Source of the DNA: Chloroflexota bacterium
GTDB taxonomy: Bacteria; Chloroflexota; Dehalococcoidia; UBA1151; UBA1328
Direction: 5' to 3'
Assembly (NCBI GenBank): GCA_002687335.1
Contig: NYZY01000033.1
Coordinates: forward strand, 14,860 to 23,070
Length of the DNA stretch: 8,211 nucleotides
This document shows positions 1 to 5,729 of this stretch, one piece after another. The position numbers and the translations under genes are program-made. The notes under the pieces are model-generated. The model was not told the DNA's origin. It saw only the letters and a list, made by a program, of their open reading frames with translations, and did no database searches. The number at the start of each line of letters is the position of its first letter. Position 1 is the first letter of the stretch.

Positions 1-157
1 TATTTCTAGCTGATGCAGATTGGTCGAATAGGGCGATAATGTTGGCAGGTCCGGCTTCTCCTCGTTGGACAGATCTGGCCAACTCTGAGCCCATGGCACC
101 ACATCCAATGAGACCTAATTTCACTATTTTTGGATGTTTATTTACCAACAGTCTCAT
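1..157 (-). CDS. nadX: L-aspartate dehydrogenase (NadX), N-terminal part, runs off the left edge
   Basis: Only the first 52 codons are present. The translation contains KLGLIGCGAMGSELARSV, a Rossmann-fold dinucleotide-binding loop (GxGxxG type), followed after about 15 residues by IIALFD, whose acidic end suits binding of the NAD(P) ribose. This matches the N terminus of the aspartate dehydrogenase family, which oxidises L-aspartate to iminoaspartate as an alternative to the flavoenzyme NadB. The divergent neighbours nadA and nadC, which use iminoaspartate and quinolinate, support this strongly; another small NAD(P)-dependent oxidoreductase cannot be excluded because the catalytic domain lies outside the window. 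The start is uncertain. ATG at 157 has GGAG only 2 nt upstream, which is too close. GTG at 124 would give VKLGLIGCGAMG, closer to the usual family N terminus, but has no evident Shine-Dalgarno site. Confidence 0.75.
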   Translation of the reverse strand, partial: MRLLVNKHPKIVKLGLIGCGAMGSELARSVQRGEAGPANIIALFDQSASARN

Positions 158-179
158 AACTCCGAATCGTTGTAATCTT

Positions 180-204
180 GCCCTGACTGTAAATTTTTCA
201 GGGC
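180..204. promoter_or_regulatory. Short hairpin in the nadX 5' leader
   Basis: GCCCTGA at 180-186 is perfectly complementary to TCAGGGC at 198-204, with an 11-nt A/T-rich loop. A G-T and a T-A pair can extend the stem outward to nine. It begins 23 bp upstream of the nadX ATG, so it would lie in the untranslated leader of that gene, or could be a palindromic operator in DNA. No run of T follows on either side, which argues against a simple intrinsic terminator. Confidence 0.4.
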
Positions 205-246
205 GATACTATTAGTGCATGAACAATAACGCTGAGTGGATCGTTT

Positions 247-287
247 GTGCATCATAATTGATCTAGGATCTAGTATGTATGATGCAC
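247..287. promoter_or_regulatory. Perfect 10-bp inverted repeat with internal tandem gatctag, possible operator
   Basis: GTGCATCATA at 247-256 is matched exactly by TATGATGCAC at 278-287. The 21-bp spacer contains gatctag twice in tandem (260-273), so an inner CTAG/CTAG pairing is possible. The element lies near the middle of the divergent nadX/miaB spacer, where a protein could control both directions. I do not recognise it as the known site of NadR, NiaR, NrtR or NadQ. It could equally act as an RNA hairpin. Confidence 0.45.
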
Positions 288-395
288 CGGTTATATCCTT
301 AATGCATAATGTTGTTTTAAATGGCCGAGAAACTAAAAAATCTAGTTAAGCCATACCTTTCTTTATCAATAGCCAATTAGCGGACTACATAAACA

Positions 396-1724
396 TTGCC
401 TAGTTATCATGTGTGGACTGTAGGGTGCCAGATGAACACTTCTGATTCAGAACGTTTGTCTAGTGGATTTTCTGAAATGGGCTTTGATTTGGCGGAAGAT
501 CCAGTTGCTGCTGATGTGTTCGTGTTGAATACATGTGTCGTACGTCAGTCGGCCGAAGATACTGCCACTGGAATGCTAGGTAGGCTTGGCAAAGATAAAA
601 AGAACCGCGGCAATCAAATCATTGGCGTGACTGGTTGTATGGTCGGTCCTGAAAAATCCCAACTTAAACGTCGCTTTCCTCATGTGGATGTTTGGTCCGG
701 ACCTCAGGAGTTTGGACCCATTCTTGAATTAGCAGGCGTTCGGCACGGTTTAGACCCTTCAGGATGCCTCAGCGGCTTGGTTCCTGAGACTCCTCATGTT
801 TCTTCGTTCATACCGGTAGTACATGGGTGCGATAAATTCTGTACTTTTTGTATTATTCCGTATCGGCGGGGCAGGGAAACAAGCCGAACTTCTTCAGAGA
901 TTGTTCATGAGGCGGAAATGATGGTTGCTCGTGGTGTGAAGGAGATCACATTTCTAGGTCAAAATGTAGACTCATATGGTCACGATCTGCGACCAAGAAT
1001 CGACCTTGCGGATTTGATGACGATGGTGCATGAGGTTAATGGTTTGGAGCGAATAAGATTCTTAACATCGCATCCCAACGATATGTCTGTGAGGATACTG
1101 GAAGCTGTTCGTGATCTTCCGAAAGTTTGTGAAATGATCAATCTTCCATTCCAGGCTGGCGACGATACGGTATTGGCCAACATGCGACGTGGATATACGG
1201 CCAGACAATTCCTACAAAAAATAACCCAGATAAAGAAGATGATTCCCGGCGTCACTCTGACGACGGATCTTATAGTTGGTTTTTCCGGCGAGTCTGACGA
1301 ACAGTTTGAACGATCGATGGATGTGCTTCGCTGGGTTGAATTCGAAAAAGTGCACGTTTCGGAATATTCGTATCGGGAGGGAACATTCGCATCTCGAAAA
1401 ATGAAAGATGATATTGATCGGTCGGTGAAGAAGGCTCGTAAGGCTGCAGTCGGAGAACTCCAGGAAGAAATCCAAACTCGGAATAATGCGCATCTGGTTG
1501 GTTCTACTTTAGATGTACTTGTTGAAGGTCGTAAGAGAGGTAGACTGCACGGTCGTAGTAGAGGCGATAAACTAGTGTACTTAAATACGCCATCCGATCT
1601 GAAATCACAACGACCTCGGGTGGGTCAGACAGTTGAGGTTGAAATAACCGAAAGTTCACCATGGTCTCTTGAAGCGAAGTTATCTGGGGCACAGGTGAAA
1701 AAGGAAAAGGTGCCGGTCGCATGA
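396..1724 (+). CDS. miaB: tRNA-2-methylthio-N6-dimethylallyladenosine synthase (MiaB)
   Basis: MiaB is a radical-SAM enzyme that adds a methylthio group to N6-isopentenyl-adenosine at position 37 of tRNAs reading UNN codons. All three domains are visible. The N-terminal UPF0004 domain has cluster cysteines C11 (GCQMN), C47 (NTCVVR) and C81 (TGCMV). The radical-SAM CxxxCxxC is C145, C149 and C152 (GCDKFCTFC), followed by IIPYRRGRE, FLGQNVDSYG (187-195) and LPFQAGDD (250-257). A TRAM domain covers about 368-430. These motifs fit MiaB better than RimO or MtaB. The length, 442 aa, is typical. The start is TTG at 396: an in-frame stop lies at 390-392 and the next option, GTG at 411, would remove conserved residues. 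No good Shine-Dalgarno site precedes it. The gene ends inside the nadA start (ATGA overlap), so the two are probably co-transcribed and translationally coupled. Confidence 0.95.
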   Translation: MPSYHVWTVGCQMNTSDSERLSSGFSEMGFDLAEDPVAADVFVLNTCVVRQSAEDTATGMLGRLGKDKKNRGNQIIGVTGCMVGPEKSQLKRRFPHVDVWSGPQEFGPILELAGVRHGLDPSGCLSGLVPETPHVSSFIPVVHGCDKFCTFCIIPYRRGRETSRTSSEIVHEAEMMVARGVKEITFLGQNVDSYGHDLRPRIDLADLMTMVHEVNGLERIRFLTSHPNDMSVRILEAVRDLPKVCEMINLPFQAGDDTVLANMRRGYTARQFLQKITQIKKMIPGVTLTTDLIVGFSGESDEQFERSMDVLRWVEFEKVHVSEYSYREGTFASRKMKDDIDRSVKKARKAAVGELQEEIQTRNNAHLVGSTLDVLVEGRKRGRLHGRSRGDKLVYLNTPSDLKSQRPRVGQTVEVEITESSPWSLEAKLSGAQVKKEKVPVA

Positions 1725-2935
1725 CGACTGCCTTTAGCAAGCAAACGGCCATCGCTATTAGCGAGCTGGAGCAATCTGCATTTTGCCAGACTGATGGCAA
1801 CCTTCGCACGAAAACTCTTCAGGAAGAATTCCAAACTGGTGTTCGCTGGCAGAAAGTACCAACGCGATATTTGAAGCTTACCCCTGATGAAATTGCTGAC
1901 GGAATCGTATTCGCCCGTAAAGAGTTGGGGGAGAAAGCAGTTCTCCTAGGACATCATTACCAACGCGATGATGTAATTCAGTACGCTGATTTTACTGGGG
2001 ATTCATACAAGTTATCTAAAATGGCCGCTGAAACCAAGGAAGCGAAATGGATTATTTTTTGTGGAGTCCACTTCATGGCAGAGACGGCAGACATACTTAC
2101 CCTGCCCGATCAGAACGTATTACTGCCTAATCTAGCTGCTGGTTGTTCAATGGCTGATATGGCAACTTCTCAAGACGTAGAGGATTGTTGGGATGATCTT
2201 CATTCTATTTTGGGCTCCACGGAAAAGGTCATACCTATAACTTATATGAATTCTGCTGCTGCGATAAAAGCACATTGCGGAAAAAATGGAGGTTTGGTTT
2301 GCACCTCCTCTAATGCTGATAAAGCATTCGATTGGGCGTTAGATCGCGGCGAAAAGATCTTATTCCTGCCGGATCAACATCTCGGCCGAAATACTGCAGT
2401 TGCAAAAGGTATTTCGGAAGATGAGATGGCAGTCTGGAATCCGTCTTTACCAATGGGAGGGCTTTCTGACGAAGATATAAAGAGGACGAAAGTTTTACTT
2501 TGGCGGGGTCATTGTTCCGTTCATACGCGATTTACGGTTGATCAGATTACAGCGGCGCGAGCCCGCAACCCTAAGACGACCATTATTGTTCATCCTGAAT
2601 GTACCAGGGAGGTAGTTGCGGCCTCCGATATGTACGGTTCGACCGAATTCATACTTGAGGAAATCGCAGGTGCTTCGGCAGGGACTTCTTGGGGAGTCGG
2701 AACTGAGGTCAACATGGTGCGCAGACTGGCTGCAGAAAATCCGAGTAAGGAGATTTTCTCTCTTGATCCGGTGGTGTGTCCTTGCGCAACCATGTATCGA
2801 ATACACCCTGCATATGTTCTTTGGGTTCTTGAGGGCATATTGGCTGGACTTGCGATAAACCGGATAGAGGTTGAACCCGACAATCGCCTAAACGCTCTCC
2901 TCGCACTTGAACGAATGCTGGAAATGGCCGGCTAA
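1721..2935 (+). CDS. nadA: Quinolinate synthase NadA
   Basis: This [4Fe-4S] enzyme condenses iminoaspartate with dihydroxyacetone phosphate to give quinolinate, the second step of de novo NAD synthesis. Visible family motifs are LGHHYQRDD (76-84), FTGDSYKL (91-98), AAGCSMADM (139-147), ITYMNSAAA (173-181), GLVCTSSNA (191-199), LPDQHLGRN (216-224), WRGHCSVHTRF (261-271), HPECTREVV (291-299), GVGTEVNMV (325-333) and VVCPCATM (351-358). Likely cluster ligands are C142, C194 or C265, and C353 or C355; substrate residues probably include Y175, N177, H291, E293 and T328. It is the long form of the family (404 aa), with roughly 45-50 residues before the first conserved block. The ATG overlaps the miaB stop, and AAGGAAAAGG at 1701-1710 is a plausible Shine-Dalgarno site with 10-nt spacing. 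nadC follows 33 bp downstream. Confidence 0.97.
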   Translation: MTTAFSKQTAIAISELEQSAFCQTDGNLRTKTLQEEFQTGVRWQKVPTRYLKLTPDEIADGIVFARKELGEKAVLLGHHYQRDDVIQYADFTGDSYKLSKMAAETKEAKWIIFCGVHFMAETADILTLPDQNVLLPNLAAGCSMADMATSQDVEDCWDDLHSILGSTEKVIPITYMNSAAAIKAHCGKNGGLVCTSSNADKAFDWALDRGEKILFLPDQHLGRNTAVAKGISEDEMAVWNPSLPMGGLSDEDIKRTKVLLWRGHCSVHTRFTVDQITAARARNPKTTIIVHPECTREVVAASDMYGSTEFILEEIAGASAGTSWGVGTEVNMVRRLAAENPSKEIFSLDPVVCPCATMYRIHPAYVLWVLEGILAGLAINRIEVEPDNRLNALLALERMLEMAG

Positions 2936-2968
2936 AACAATCGGACAGCAGTCAACCAGGCAATCCAT

Positions 2969-3829
2969 ATGATTCCAGATCCCGGTGAACTCGACGCAAT
3001 TATTGATCGTGCGTTAGCAGAGGATGCAGTTGGGTCTGACGCGACTTCGCTGGCATTAATTCCGCCGACCCTTCAAGCCACAGTATCAATTGTTACAAAA
3101 CAACCTGGCATTCTTGCCGGATTGCACATAGCAGATGCTGTATTTAAACGTGTAAATCCTGACTTGCAATTCGTTTACCGCTTGCAAGACGGTGATCGTT
3201 TAACTGCTGAGCAGACCTTAGCTACGGTCTCGGGATCTATTGCTTCGATACTCAGCGGAGAGAGGACTGCGCTCAATTTTTTACAGCGGATGAGTGGCAT
3301 AGCTACTTTAACGGATCTATATGTGTCCGCAGTTGATGGAACTAATGCTTCTATAGTAGACACCAGAAAAACTGTTCCGGGACTTCGGAGACTCGATAAA
3401 TACTCTGTGCATATTGGAGGCGGAAGGAATCACCGGATGAATCTGAGTGATGGCGTGCTTATCAAAGACAATCACATTGCTGCGCTTAGAAGTACAGGGA
3501 ACACACTTGAACAATTGATAAATGAGGCGCGTGCAACAGTTTCCCACACGCTGAAAATCGAAGTTGAAGTTGAGTCGGTTGAAGGTGCAATATCCGCAGC
3601 AAGTGCCGGTGCAGATATTGTAATGCTCGATAATATGAATCCAGATGATATGCGGTCTGCTGTTGCTCATATTTCTGATCAGTGCATCGTTGAGGCATCT
3701 GGTGGCGTTACTCTTGCAAATGTTGCCGAGGTTGCAAGTAGTGGAGTCGATTTTATTTCAATTGGCGCACTTACTCATTCACCTATGGCACTCGACATTT
3801 CACTTGACTACGAGACAAAAATAACCTGA
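2969..3829 (+). CDS. nadC: Nicotinate-nucleotide pyrophosphorylase (quinolinate phosphoribosyltransferase, NadC)
   Basis: NadC joins quinolinate to PRPP, releasing CO2 and pyrophosphate to give nicotinate mononucleotide. The 286-aa product has normal family length and order. The N-terminal domain carries GILAGLHIADAVF (47-59) and GERTALNFLQRMSGIATL (97-114). The barrel domain carries VDTRKTVPGLRRLDKYSV (130-147), GGGRNHRMNLSDGVLIKDNH (150-169), EVEVES (198-203), MLDNM (219-223) and EASGGV (242-247). Basic residues expected at the active site (R99, R133, K134, H155, R156, K166) and acidic E199, E201 and D221 are all present. The N-terminal motif reads EDAVGSDATS rather than the common ED-x-GxGDxTT, a mild variation. 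The start ATG has a weak AGG 8 nt upstream. It is the last gene of the rightward run and converges on dtd. Confidence 0.97.
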   Translation: MIPDPGELDAIIDRALAEDAVGSDATSLALIPPTLQATVSIVTKQPGILAGLHIADAVFKRVNPDLQFVYRLQDGDRLTAEQTLATVSGSIASILSGERTALNFLQRMSGIATLTDLYVSAVDGTNASIVDTRKTVPGLRRLDKYSVHIGGGRNHRMNLSDGVLIKDNHIAALRSTGNTLEQLINEARATVSHTLKIEVEVESVEGAISAASAGADIVMLDNMNPDDMRSAVAHISDQCIVEASGGVTLANVAEVASSGVDFISIGALTHSPMALDISLDYETKIT

Positions 3830-3852
3830 TTAGCAAAAACACCTTTTTGTCT
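3813..3852. terminator. A/T-rich inverted repeat across the nadC stop, possible bidirectional terminator
   Basis: AGACAAAAA at 3813-3821 pairs perfectly with TTTTTGTCT at 3844-3852 (9 bp, 22-nt loop), spanning the nadC stop codon. A competing smaller hairpin, CAAAAA at 3834-3839 with TTTTTG at 3844-3849 and a CACC loop, uses the same T-run. It lies between convergent nadC and dtd, where termination in both directions is expected. The GC content is low and no separate T-tract follows the stem, so the assignment is tentative. The remaining intergenic sequence up to 3908 shows nothing else. Confidence 0.35.
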
Positions 3853-3908
3853 ATCGTGAGAATGCTCTGGATTTCGTCGTAGCCTTGGAAATGTATTGGA
3901 GTGTGCGT

Positions 3909-4379
3909 TTATCGCCGCCGGGACGTATTTCTATCACTTGAATCTAAAAGGATTGTGAAAGGACCGGCATTATCGATTTTTACGCTCATTGACGCTCCGA
4001 AAACCCCAGTCTCTGTCCGTAGTCCACTACAGTGAAAAGCTTGCACAGTTTTGTCAAATAAACGCTGCGCTACATCCCTATGAGCTGCATCGATAAAGCT
4101 AGGGCGCCGTCCTTTACGAGTTGATGCGTAGAGAGTGAATTGACTTATCAGTAGTAATCCACCATTTACTTCTTGTACCGATTGGTCGAAACCTGACGCC
4201 CCTGATTTTTCAGGGAACACTCTCATGCTCAGAGTCTTGTCCACAATGTATTTGATGTCTTCTTCAGTGTCATCATGAGTGATACCTATGAAAAGGCAAA
4301 GTCCTTGATCAATATGTCCAACGGTTGTTCCGTCCACAGAAACAGATGCTTGATCGACACGTTGTATAACGGAACGCAT
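3909..4379 (-). CDS. dtd: D-aminoacyl-tRNA deacylase (Dtd)
   Basis: Dtd hydrolyses the ester between D-amino acids (and glycine) and tRNA, a chiral proofreading step in the cytosol. The start MRSVIQRVDQASVSVDG, the active-site block LLISQFTLYASTRKGRRPSF (76-95), the TGVFGASM stretch, and the near-C-terminal NAGPFTILLDS with its Gly-cisPro pair are all diagnostic. At 156 aa it is slightly longer than typical, with a basic tail ending SRRR. The ATG at 4379 is the family start; no strong Shine-Dalgarno site precedes it. It begins 17 bp after the stop of the upstream zinc-ribbon gene, so the two are probably one transcript. dtd commonly sits near translation or stress genes, but the link with FmdB is not explained by known biology. 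Confidence 0.95.
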   Translation of the reverse strand: MRSVIQRVDQASVSVDGTTVGHIDQGLCLFIGITHDDTEEDIKYIVDKTLSMRVFPEKSGASGFDQSVQEVNGGLLLISQFTLYASTRKGRRPSFIDAAHRDVAQRLFDKTVQAFHCSGLRTETGVFGASMSVKIDNAGPFTILLDSSDRNTSRRR

Positions 4380-4396
4380 TTAGGATTTGAAACAGA

Positions 4397-4783
4397 TTAG
4401 TGAGTGTGTCCACCCGCGCCATGCGAATGGCTCGAGTTACTCCCACTAGTGTCTGCTGACTTACTTTTTGCTGAAGCAGAATTAGAAGATTTGGCAGATT
4501 CTGATTTAGACGATGAGGAGCTAGATGAGTTTTTTGATTTGGATTCTGAGGAACTGGATGTTTTAGATGTGTCATCCTTTTGTGATTGACTGTTCGAGTT
4601 AGAACCTGATCCGTAATCAGTTGTGTAGAATCCAGATCCTTTATAGATCACGGTCGGTGATGTGATTTGCCTGCGTGATTCGCTTCCGCACGTTGGGCAA
4701 TTCGCACCTGGCTCGTCGTTGAATTTTTGAATTAGATCAAAAACATGACCGTTATGATTGCATTTGTAAACGTAGGTTGGCAT
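4397..4783 (-). CDS. FmdB-family zinc-ribbon protein with Ser/Lys-rich, His-ending tail
   Basis: The first 55 or so residues match the small FmdB family (CxxC_CxxC_SSSS): MPTYVYKC, GHVFD, NCPTCGS, then SPTVIYKGSGFYTTDY. Members fold as a zinc ribbon and are annotated as putative regulators; their real function is not settled. C8, C29 and C32 are present, but the usual second cysteine of the first CxxC is Asn (N11, codon AAC) within CNHNGH, so H10 or H13 might serve as a replacement ligand. From about residue 60 to the end the protein is low-complexity Ser/Lys/Asn, which fits the Ser-rich tail known in this family, and it finishes with His at 119, 121, 126 and 128, a possible metal-binding patch. 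Total length is 128 aa. The start ATG has no Shine-Dalgarno-like sequence, and a strong hairpin ends 20 nt upstream. The gene is followed closely by dtd. Confidence 0.9.
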   Translation of the reverse strand: MPTYVYKCNHNGHVFDLIQKFNDEPGANCPTCGSESRRQITSPTVIYKGSGFYTTDYGSGSNSNSQSQKDDTSKTSSSSESKSKNSSSSSSSKSESAKSSNSASAKSKSADTSGSNSSHSHGAGGHTH

Positions 4784-4803
4784 TTTTTGGTTGATTGTGT
4801 TGC

Positions 4804-4845
4804 TACAAAGGAACGCGAGTGCGACTGCACTCGCGTTCCTTTGTA
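4804..4845. terminator. Strong perfect hairpin (19-bp stem, 4-nt loop) between the HAD gene and the FmdB gene
   Basis: The arm at 4804-4822 and the arm at 4827-4845 are exact reverse complements around the loop GACT (4823-4826). The core GGAACGCGAGTGC is GC rich. It lies 20 bp below the HAD gene stop and 20 bp above the FmdB gene start, both leftward. The simplest role is termination of the purQ-purL-HAD transcript. However, in the leftward sense the stem is followed by AGCAAC with no T-run, while in the rightward sense it is followed by TATTTTTCT. So it looks like a conventional intrinsic terminator only for rightward (antisense) transcription, and could instead be a leftward terminator without a U-tract or a structured 5' leader of the FmdB gene. 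Confidence 0.7.
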
Positions 4846-4865
4846 TATTTTTCTGATGGGTAATT

Positions 4866-5723
4866 TTATACCAGTGAGGTGAGGATGTATCGAGGAGTGA
4901 GGTTATCCGGCATATCCTTAAATTCCTTAGGATCCGATCGCTTATTAATTCCTGTAGTTACAACGGCGGAGTCCAGTCCTACATTATTTGCACCTAGAAT
5001 GTCCGTTTCAAGTTGGTCCCCGATCATAACAGCGTTGTCGGATCCGGCACGGCGTATGGCTTCGATGAATATCGGCGGATTAGGTTTTCCTAGCTTAGAT
5101 GCTCGTAGAAAGTCATGTTTTCCATGTAAGCGCATAAGCGCTTCCTCAAGCGTTTTTACGAATGCCGCCGCTCCCATCCCGAATTCAGCCGGTCCATCTT
5201 GATATATAAAGTCTGTATTGGGTAACACCATCTGTATCGGATCTTTTTCCTTGAATCTCTTCGACACAAGGTTAAGTAGATGATTGAGCGTGGATTCCCA
5301 GTCATATGGACCGCTAGAACTAAACAGTATGACATCTGGTTCAGTGGGACTATCTAAGTCCAATATCCTTCCACCCGAACCTGCTACATATGCTCTCGAA
5401 TCTGTTGTTCCTAGGACCAATGTCGGACGTCCTAGTAGATCCTGATCTCGATAATAGCCAGAAATCAATGAGCCAGAGTTAACAATGCGTTCCACAGGGA
5501 TTCTCATACCTTGACTTTGGAATTTGTTTGATAGTGATTCAGTGGACTTAGATGCATCGTTTGTAACAATGAAATAATTCATAGCTGACGTATTCATCAT
5601 ATTTACGAGGTGTTCGGCATTAGGAAGTGAGTCGATCCCGTCAACTAAAACGCCGTAAGCATCAAAAAATACGGCATCGTAGTGATCAAATATTGCCTCA
5701 AGATCAATGTAACTTGGAATCAT
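4866..5723 (-). CDS. HAD-superfamily hydrolase, subclass IIA-like (NagD/phosphoglycolate phosphatase type)
   Basis: HAD-fold proteins use an Asp nucleophile, usually to hydrolyse phosphate esters. Motif I is VFFDAYGVLVDG (nucleophile D21), motif II is IVTND (T54), motif III is the Lys of LGKPNP (K213), and motif IV is MIGDQLETDILGA (D236, D241). The large insertion between motifs II and III (about 80-205) and the 285-aa length fit the C2-capped HAD-IIA group, including NagD. The position two after the nucleophile is Tyr (D-A-Y) instead of the Asp that acts as general acid/base in typical phosphatases, so the activity may differ. Substrate is unknown. The ATG at 5723 lies 6 bp after the purL stop, with GGA in the purL end as a possible ribosome site, so it is almost certainly in the purine operon and translated from its message. 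Confidence 0.87.
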   Translation of the reverse strand: MIPSYIDLEAIFDHYDAVFFDAYGVLVDGIDSLPNAEHLVNMMNTSAMNYFIVTNDASKSTESLSNKFQSQGMRIPVERIVNSGSLISGYYRDQDLLGRPTLVLGTTDSRAYVAGSGGRILDLDSPTEPDVILFSSSGPYDWESTLNHLLNLVSKRFKEKDPIQMVLPNTDFIYQDGPAEFGMGAAAFVKTLEEALMRLHGKHDFLRASKLGKPNPPIFIEAIRRAGSDNAVMIGDQLETDILGANNVGLDSAVVTTGINKRSDPKEFKDMPDNLTPRYILTSLV

Positions 5724-5729
5724 GAGAAA

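Larger units (their letters stand above)
158..395. other. Divergent intergenic region between nadX and miaB
   Basis: This 238-bp region must carry the start signals for both the leftward nadX gene and the rightward miaB-nadA-nadC run. It is A+T rich and has no credible coding sequence. It holds two clean inverted repeats (listed separately), a tandem gatctag-gatctag at 260-273, and several TGCAT elements (216-220, 248-252, 303-307, and inverted within 282-287). I find no strong sigma70 -35/-10 pair on either strand. The best rightward guess is TTGTTT at 312-317 with TAAAAA at 334-339 (16-bp spacer), which is weak. A regulator of NAD synthesis could bind here, but that is inference from position only. 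Confidence 0.6.

Noticed and set aside
260..273. gatctag tandem repeat as a phage or IS attachment site
   Set aside because: No integrase, transposase, target duplication or second copy nearby; it is better seen as part of the larger palindrome.
312..339. TTGTTT/TAAAAA as the miaB promoter
   Set aside because: Only a weak match to the -10 consensus in A/T-rich sequence; not firm enough to list as a promoter.
396..1724. RimO or MtaB assignment for the radical-SAM methylthiotransferase
   Set aside because: GCDKFCTFCIIPYRRGRE, FLGQNVDSYG and the TRAM end resemble MiaB; RimO-type and MtaB-type signatures around the CxxxCxxC are not seen.
1504..1809. A 101-codon minus-strand frame over the miaB-nadA junction
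   Set aside because: It is antisense to two well-supported conserved genes and shows no domain or ribosome site.
4404..4589. An Asp/Glu/Leu-rich open frame on the plus strand
   Set aside because: It is the mirror of the Ser/Lys-rich tail of the FmdB protein; low-complexity codons keep the opposite strand open.
4440..4600. Apparent short tandem repeats (gattt/gaggaa-like units)
   Set aside because: They come from Ser/Lys codon repetition in the FmdB tail and are too irregular to be a CRISPR or minisatellite.
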